Shown: one piece after another, positions 31,001-33,735 of the stretch
Numbering within the stretch: position 1 is the stretch's first letter
Layout of the letters: each line of letters starts with the position of its first letter
Origin: an uncultured Collinsella sp.
GTDB taxonomy: Bacteria > Actinomycetota > Coriobacteriia > Coriobacteriales > Coriobacteriaceae
DNA: 33,735 nt
NCBI GenBank assembly: GCA_900757465.1
Contig: CAAENY010000018.1
Location: 1-33,735 of the forward strand
Reading direction: 5' to 3'
Notes under the pieces: model-generated
What the model saw: the letters and a program-made list of their open reading frames with translations, nothing else
Told to the model about the DNA's origin: nothing
Databases searched by the model: none
Program-made: the position numbers and the translations under genes

Positions 31001-33589
31001 CCGCTGCCCGATCCCGCGACCGTAACCGTGGACAATCGCGATGCGAACGACGAAGGCATCGCCGCCATCAATTTTGGCAAGATCCGCTTTACGGCTGCCG
31101 GAACCTACAAGTACGAGATCCGCGAGAACGCGGGCAACGCGGCCGGCATGACGTATGACTCCCGTGTCGCGACCGCCGAAGTGACCGTGACCGAGGACGG
31201 CGAGGGCAACCTGACCGCCAACGTTACCAAGAAGGAAAGCGGACGCTTTACCAACACGTATCACTCTGAGCTCAATTACACCGCAGCCGGCGGCCTCAAG
31301 CTCAGCAAGACCCTCTCCGGACGTCCCATGACCGAGGGCCAGTTCACCTTTACCGTGACGCCCGCCGACGAGGCTTCGGCCAATGCGCTCGGCTTGCACG
31401 AGGGTGCCAACACGTTCAAGTCCCCTGCAGCGGCAGAGGGAACCGTCGGCCTAATTGACATTCTGGCTGGCAAGACGGTCATGTTTACGCAGGCTGACGC
31501 CGGCAAGACCTTCACATACACCGTGGCGGAGAAGAACGACGGCAAGCCCGGCTACACCTACGACACGGCCGAGCGCACCGTGACGATTGCTATCGCCGAC
31601 GATGGCGCCGGTACGATCACCGCTACGACGACTGTCTCCGGCGGATCCGAGGCCCCGCATGAGGCGATCTGCAAGAGCGGCGAGAACAAGGTCGAGAGCG
31701 CTGTGGTCCCGTTCGAAAACCGCTATAGCGCATCGACCGATACGCTTGGTGGCACTCCTGCGAAGATTGTTGCCACCAAGACCCTGACCGGTCGCCCGCT
31801 GGTCGACGGCGAGTTCTGGTTCGGCATTGCCTACGCGGGCGAGACGGAAGCCATCGAGGGTACTGTTAAGAGCACGCTCAACGGTCAGGTGAGCTTTGGA
31901 TCGCTGCATTACAACACCGAGATGCTCGCCAACTTGGTGAGTGCCGGGCGTGCTATCCGCACCGACGCAGACGGCAAGATTGCGTGGACCATCGACTACA
32001 CGGCCTTTGAGTACACGAACTTGCTGGGCGACCAGGGCATTACCGCCGCGAAGTCGAGCTTTAGCTTTAAGGTTATCGTCGTCGACAACGGCGACGGCAC
32101 CCTGACGGCATCGCCCGACTACGGCGGCACCGTGCCCGTGTTCGAGAACGTCTATGGTGCCGAGGCCGTGGATGCCACGCTCGCCGGCACCAAGAAGCTC
32201 CAGGCGGACAAGGGCCTGACCCCGGCCGACATTGCGGGTAAGTTTACCTTTACCGTGACTGCCGACGAGGCTGGTGCCCCGATGCCCGAGCACACGGACG
32301 CAACCAACGACGCTGCCGGCAACGTGGACTTTGGCAAGATCCACTTTACGCTCGAGGATCTCAACCGCGCCCTGGGCGTGACGACTGATGCTTCTGGCGA
32401 CGCATCGAGCGACGCCGAGGCCAACGCCGATGAGGCCGAGGTTGACGCTGACGCCGCCGACGTCGACGGGGCCGACGCCAACGCCGAATCCAAGCCCGCA
32501 GCTCCCGCCGCTCCGCGCTCGCACACCTTTACCTACACGGTGACCGAATCCGGCAGCGCCCCTGGCGTGACCAACGACACCAACGCCACGCGCAAGGTTT
32601 CCTACACCGTGACCGATGATGGCGCCGGACATCTGCGCGTCGTGCGCGATGGCGACGACGGTGCGGACTTCACGTTCACCAATACGTACAGCGTTGCACC
32701 TACCGATTCTGCCGTGACCGATCAGGTCAAGACCGTCAAGCGTCTGACCGGACGCGACCTTGCAGCTGGAGAGTTCAAGTTTGAACTGCTCGAGAACGGC
32801 ACGGTTGTCGCCAACGGCACCAACGACGCCAACGGCACCGTTACGCTGAGCCCGATCCACTACGAGGCGCCCGGCACGCACACGTACACGCTGCGCGAGG
32901 CTTGCCCCAACGCGCTCGGCCTGTACAAGGGCGTCACCTATGACAGCGCGACCTATACCGTCGTGACCACCGTCTCCGACAACGGCGACGGCACGCTGAC
33001 AGCGACGCACGAGCTCGAGGGAACCACCAAGTCGGCTGGCTTTACCAATAAGTATCACGCCATGCCCACGCAGGTTTCCATCGGCGCCATCAAGGTGCTC
33101 GAGGGACGCGAGCTCAAGAAGGGCGAGTTTAGCTTTAAGCTCGTTGGCGAGGACATCGAGTCCACCGTCACCAACGATGCCGACGGCAAGATCAACTTCG
33201 ACAAGTTCGAGTACGACGAGCCTGGTACGTACGTTTACACCATCAGCGAGGTCAAGGGCGACGAGGCCGGTATGACCTACGACAAGTCCGTCTTTACCGC
33301 GACCGTCAACGTGGTCGACGACGGCGAGGGCAACCTCAAGGCGAACGTCGCCTTTACCAAGGGCGACAAGAGCGTCGAGGGTATCGTGTTCAACAACACG
33401 TACAAGAAGCCCGAGACGCCCGTGCCGACGCCCGATCCCGGCACGCCCAAGACCGTGACGAACATCGTCAAGACGGTCAAGGGTTTCCTGCCCACCACGG
33501 GTGACCAGCAGGCCGCCGCACTGCTCATGGCATTCGTCATCGCCATGGCCGGCGTCGGAGCCCTGGTCTTGGGTATCCGTAAGCGCTAG
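28040..33589 (+). CDS. LPTTG-anchored giant adhesin with VWA domain and eight isopeptide domains
   Basis: This 1,849-residue surface protein has a signal peptide (about 1-32), then a von Willebrand A domain with the MIDAS motif DASGSM (Asp120, Ser122, Ser124) and VVFFTDGSP. A spacer region follows. Eight repeats of the streptococcal pilin isopeptide-linkage (Spy0128-like) type begin near 30150, 30525, 30900, 31270, 31740, 32160, 32700 and 33065. Each starts with a Lys in a TKxLxGR-like segment, has a YxYxxxE-like strand, and most end in an Asn before x-Tyr (for example RNTY, ENTY, TNTY, ENRY, ENVY, TNKY, NNTY). These are the Lys, Glu and Asn expected to form internal covalent bonds. The end is LPTTG (33488-33502), a hydrophobic helix and RKR for sortase attachment. 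The sixth repeat carries an Asp/Ala-rich insert. AAGGGAG precedes the ATG. No sortase is in the window. Confidence 0.9.
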   Translation: MSKYTRGLLAVILAVVLVLPAAAFAMLPEANARSSTGMDGPTVSKKIVDPDTSNHWKFWAGGYDGKEVTTQNVGRIWTDKTVKETAADEKSDFLTTLSAISSTSDTTVSGKPLDIVLVLDASGSMDDPMGKGDRTKRIDALKTAANSFIDAIATQNQSIADASKQHQVAIVKFAGNKTPEVGNKTYRDGWWGGPICNYSQTMKNLTPCKGKDAESLKSTIDSISPAGATRADYGLQLAEGISSDRADAKKVVVFFTDGSPTSSNGFEHEVAKDAINTAKTIKSGEATIYTIGIFSGAKPSDNPTNNDTSNENKFMHAVSSNYPNASSSVSYDFFWTVDWSVNFGDPVADASYYKSATNAAELEKIFEEISGSIIQTGYPTEVHGGYGEHKSGYITFTDELGDFMQVDNFTSVVYNGETFANPAKSTKGNVDTYSFTGAAANLVITVQRAEKGKPQSGDIVTVKIPASLIPLRHFKINDGVLTVDDTEPVQVSYTSSVKKDALDNLFTPEQVVGLEDYIKSNTTTAKDDSKTVNFYANKWDGGALGDTIANFEPADSNRYYYFQKQTPIYVDESCTTPATGSLAAEGIYYYKDEFEVKGTDGKAEPRTAVIEFTGGHAAQFGGAIVSDASGSLSFSEGTARLAFIDELHTTKERVGGNLTGTAADVLNPKWNNTSAKSNATEVDVHLGNNGKISYKYDMTPATVDTKASFGLTKVLEGRKWAVEDTFEFGLTPEGNAPMPASAIATATKGNTAIDFGEITYREPGTYVYKVSEKNAGTTVDGITYSGNVAEITVTVTPNKKGELSAEVKGVWSEADVTEFRNTYATNPVESSVTDQIAVTKVLTGRDLTAGEFSFELREVKGEDSELIETVANAADGKVTFSPIRYTEIGQHTYTLHEVEGDAGGIAYDNTVYTIVTTIADNDKGQLVATHELKGAEDAKNIKFENTYSVAPLETEVDFGLSKFIDGRGWTDADKFSFTITAAEGTDAPLPDPATVTVDNRDANDEGIAAINFGKIRFTAAGTYKYEIRENAGNAAGMTYDSRVATAEVTVTEDGEGNLTANVTKKESGRFTNTYHSELNYTAAGGLKLSKTLSGRPMTEGQFTFTVTPADEASANALGLHEGANTFKSPAAAEGTVGLIDILAGKTVMFTQADAGKTFTYTVAEKNDGKPGYTYDTAERTVTIAIADDGAGTITATTTVSGGSEAPHEAICKSGENKVESAVVPFENRYSASTDTLGGTPAKIVATKTLTGRPLVDGEFWFGIAYAGETEAIEGTVKSTLNGQVSFGSLHYNTEMLANLVSAGRAIRTDADGKIAWTIDYTAFEYTNLLGDQGITAAKSSFSFKVIVVDNGDGTLTASPDYGGTVPVFENVYGAEAVDATLAGTKKLQADKGLTPADIAGKFTFTVTADEAGAPMPEHTDATNDAAGNVDFGKIHFTLEDLNRALGVTTDASGDASSDAEANADEAEVDADAADVDGADANAESKPAAPAAPRSHTFTYTVTESGSAPGVTNDTNATRKVSYTVTDDGAGHLRVVRDGDDGADFTFTNTYSVAPTDSAVTDQVKTVKRLTGRDLAAGEFKFELLENGTVVANGTNDANGTVTLSPIHYEAPGTHTYTLREACPNALGLYKGVTYDSATYTVVTTVSDNGDGTLTATHELEGTTKSAGFTNKYHAMPTQVSIGAIKVLEGRELKKGEFSFKLVGEDIESTVTNDADGKINFDKFEYDEPGTYVYTISEVKGDEAGMTYDKSVFTATVNVVDDGEGNLKANVAFTKGDKSVEGIVFNNTYKKPETPVPTPDPGTPKTVTNIVKTVKGFLPTTGDQQAAALLMAFVIAMAGVGALVLGIRKR

Positions 33590-33603
33590 GCACGCTGGCA
33601 GCG

Positions 33604-33625
33604 CCCGGGGCCAAAAGGCCCCGGG
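33604..33625 (+). terminator. First hairpin after the adhesin gene
   Basis: CCCGGGGCC (33604-33612) and GGCCCCGGG (33617-33625) form a perfect nine-pair stem with an AAAA loop, 14 bases past the stop. There is no T-tract, so it may protect the transcript end rather than terminate alone. Confidence 0.5.
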
Positions 33626-33668
33626 AGGCCGGTGGGGAGCCAGAACATAGCCCCCACCCCCACCCCCA

Positions 33669-33710
33669 GCCGCCACGGAGGTATCTCCCTCCTCCGTGGC
33701 GGCGCTTTTG
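33669..33710 (+). terminator. Strong terminator after the adhesin gene
   Basis: GCCGCCACGGAGG (33669-33681) pairs perfectly with CCTCCGTGGCGGC (33691-33703) and is followed by GCTTTTG. A C-rich tract (33649-33667) precedes it. Confidence 0.85.
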
Positions 33711-33735
33711 TGCGTAGGCGGGAAGGGCTTGCCAC

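Noticed and set aside
31451..33676. 741-residue minus-strand open frame opposite the adhesin
   Set aside because: It is a mirror of the repetitive adhesin coding DNA. It overlaps the terminator and has no start signals.

Overview
The window looks like chromosomal DNA of a high-GC, Gram-positive gut actinobacterium. The gene content and protein style (folP-folK fusion, ECF transporter, Ech-type hydrogenase, LPxTG surface proteins, many small palindromic repeats) suggest a Coriobacteriia member such as Collinsella. That assignment is an inference from recognition, not from a search. Most genes are housekeeping or energy genes. The right third is a cell-surface region.

Layout. Bases 1-2,700 carry prs and glmU on the minus strand, each followed by a hairpin. 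Bases 2,876-6,130 hold a three-gene ECF vitamin or metal uptake transporter: a T component, a single polypeptide with both ATPases, and an S component. Bases 6,131-6,660 are non-coding and made of two large imperfect palindromes flanked by short direct repeats. Then come exodeoxyribonuclease III (minus), a sirtuin, a DHPS-HPPK folate fusion, a biotin-ligase-like protein, and the type III pantothenate kinase coaX (minus). An initiator tRNA with promoter and terminator lies at 12,028-12,104. It is followed by three tandem palindromes and a 676-residue old-yellow-enzyme-type Fe-S flavoprotein.

Bases 15,029-15,433 encode a solitary double helix-turn-helix protein. Bases 15,719-21,387 form a complete Ech-type membrane [NiFe] hydrogenase operon in the order A, B, C, D, E, F, with A and B fused into one 960-residue protein. 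The large subunit keeps both Ni-binding CxxC motifs and ends directly after the second one, so it would need no C-terminal protease step. The complex is expected to move electrons from reduced ferredoxin to protons while pumping ions. No maturation (hyp) genes are in the window.

Bases 21,496-22,244 hold a decayed hypothetical gene with an in-frame TGA and a control region built around a perfect 38-bp palindrome. Bases 22,245-27,635 encode a secreted, sortase-anchored clan GH-D-like glycosidase whose reading frame is broken by one in-frame TGA after codon 229. This separates the signal peptide from the catalytic part. Bases 28,040-33,589 encode a 1,849-residue LPTTG-anchored adhesin with a VWA domain and eight pilin-type isopeptide domains.

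No CRISPR array, prophage, complete insertion sequence, or defence system was seen. The most unusual points are the two in-frame TGA codons 1.35 kb apart, the EchA-EchB fusion, the biotin-ligase homologue lacking its active-site residues, the low-complexity insert inside the DHPS barrel, and the several families of palindromic repeats.
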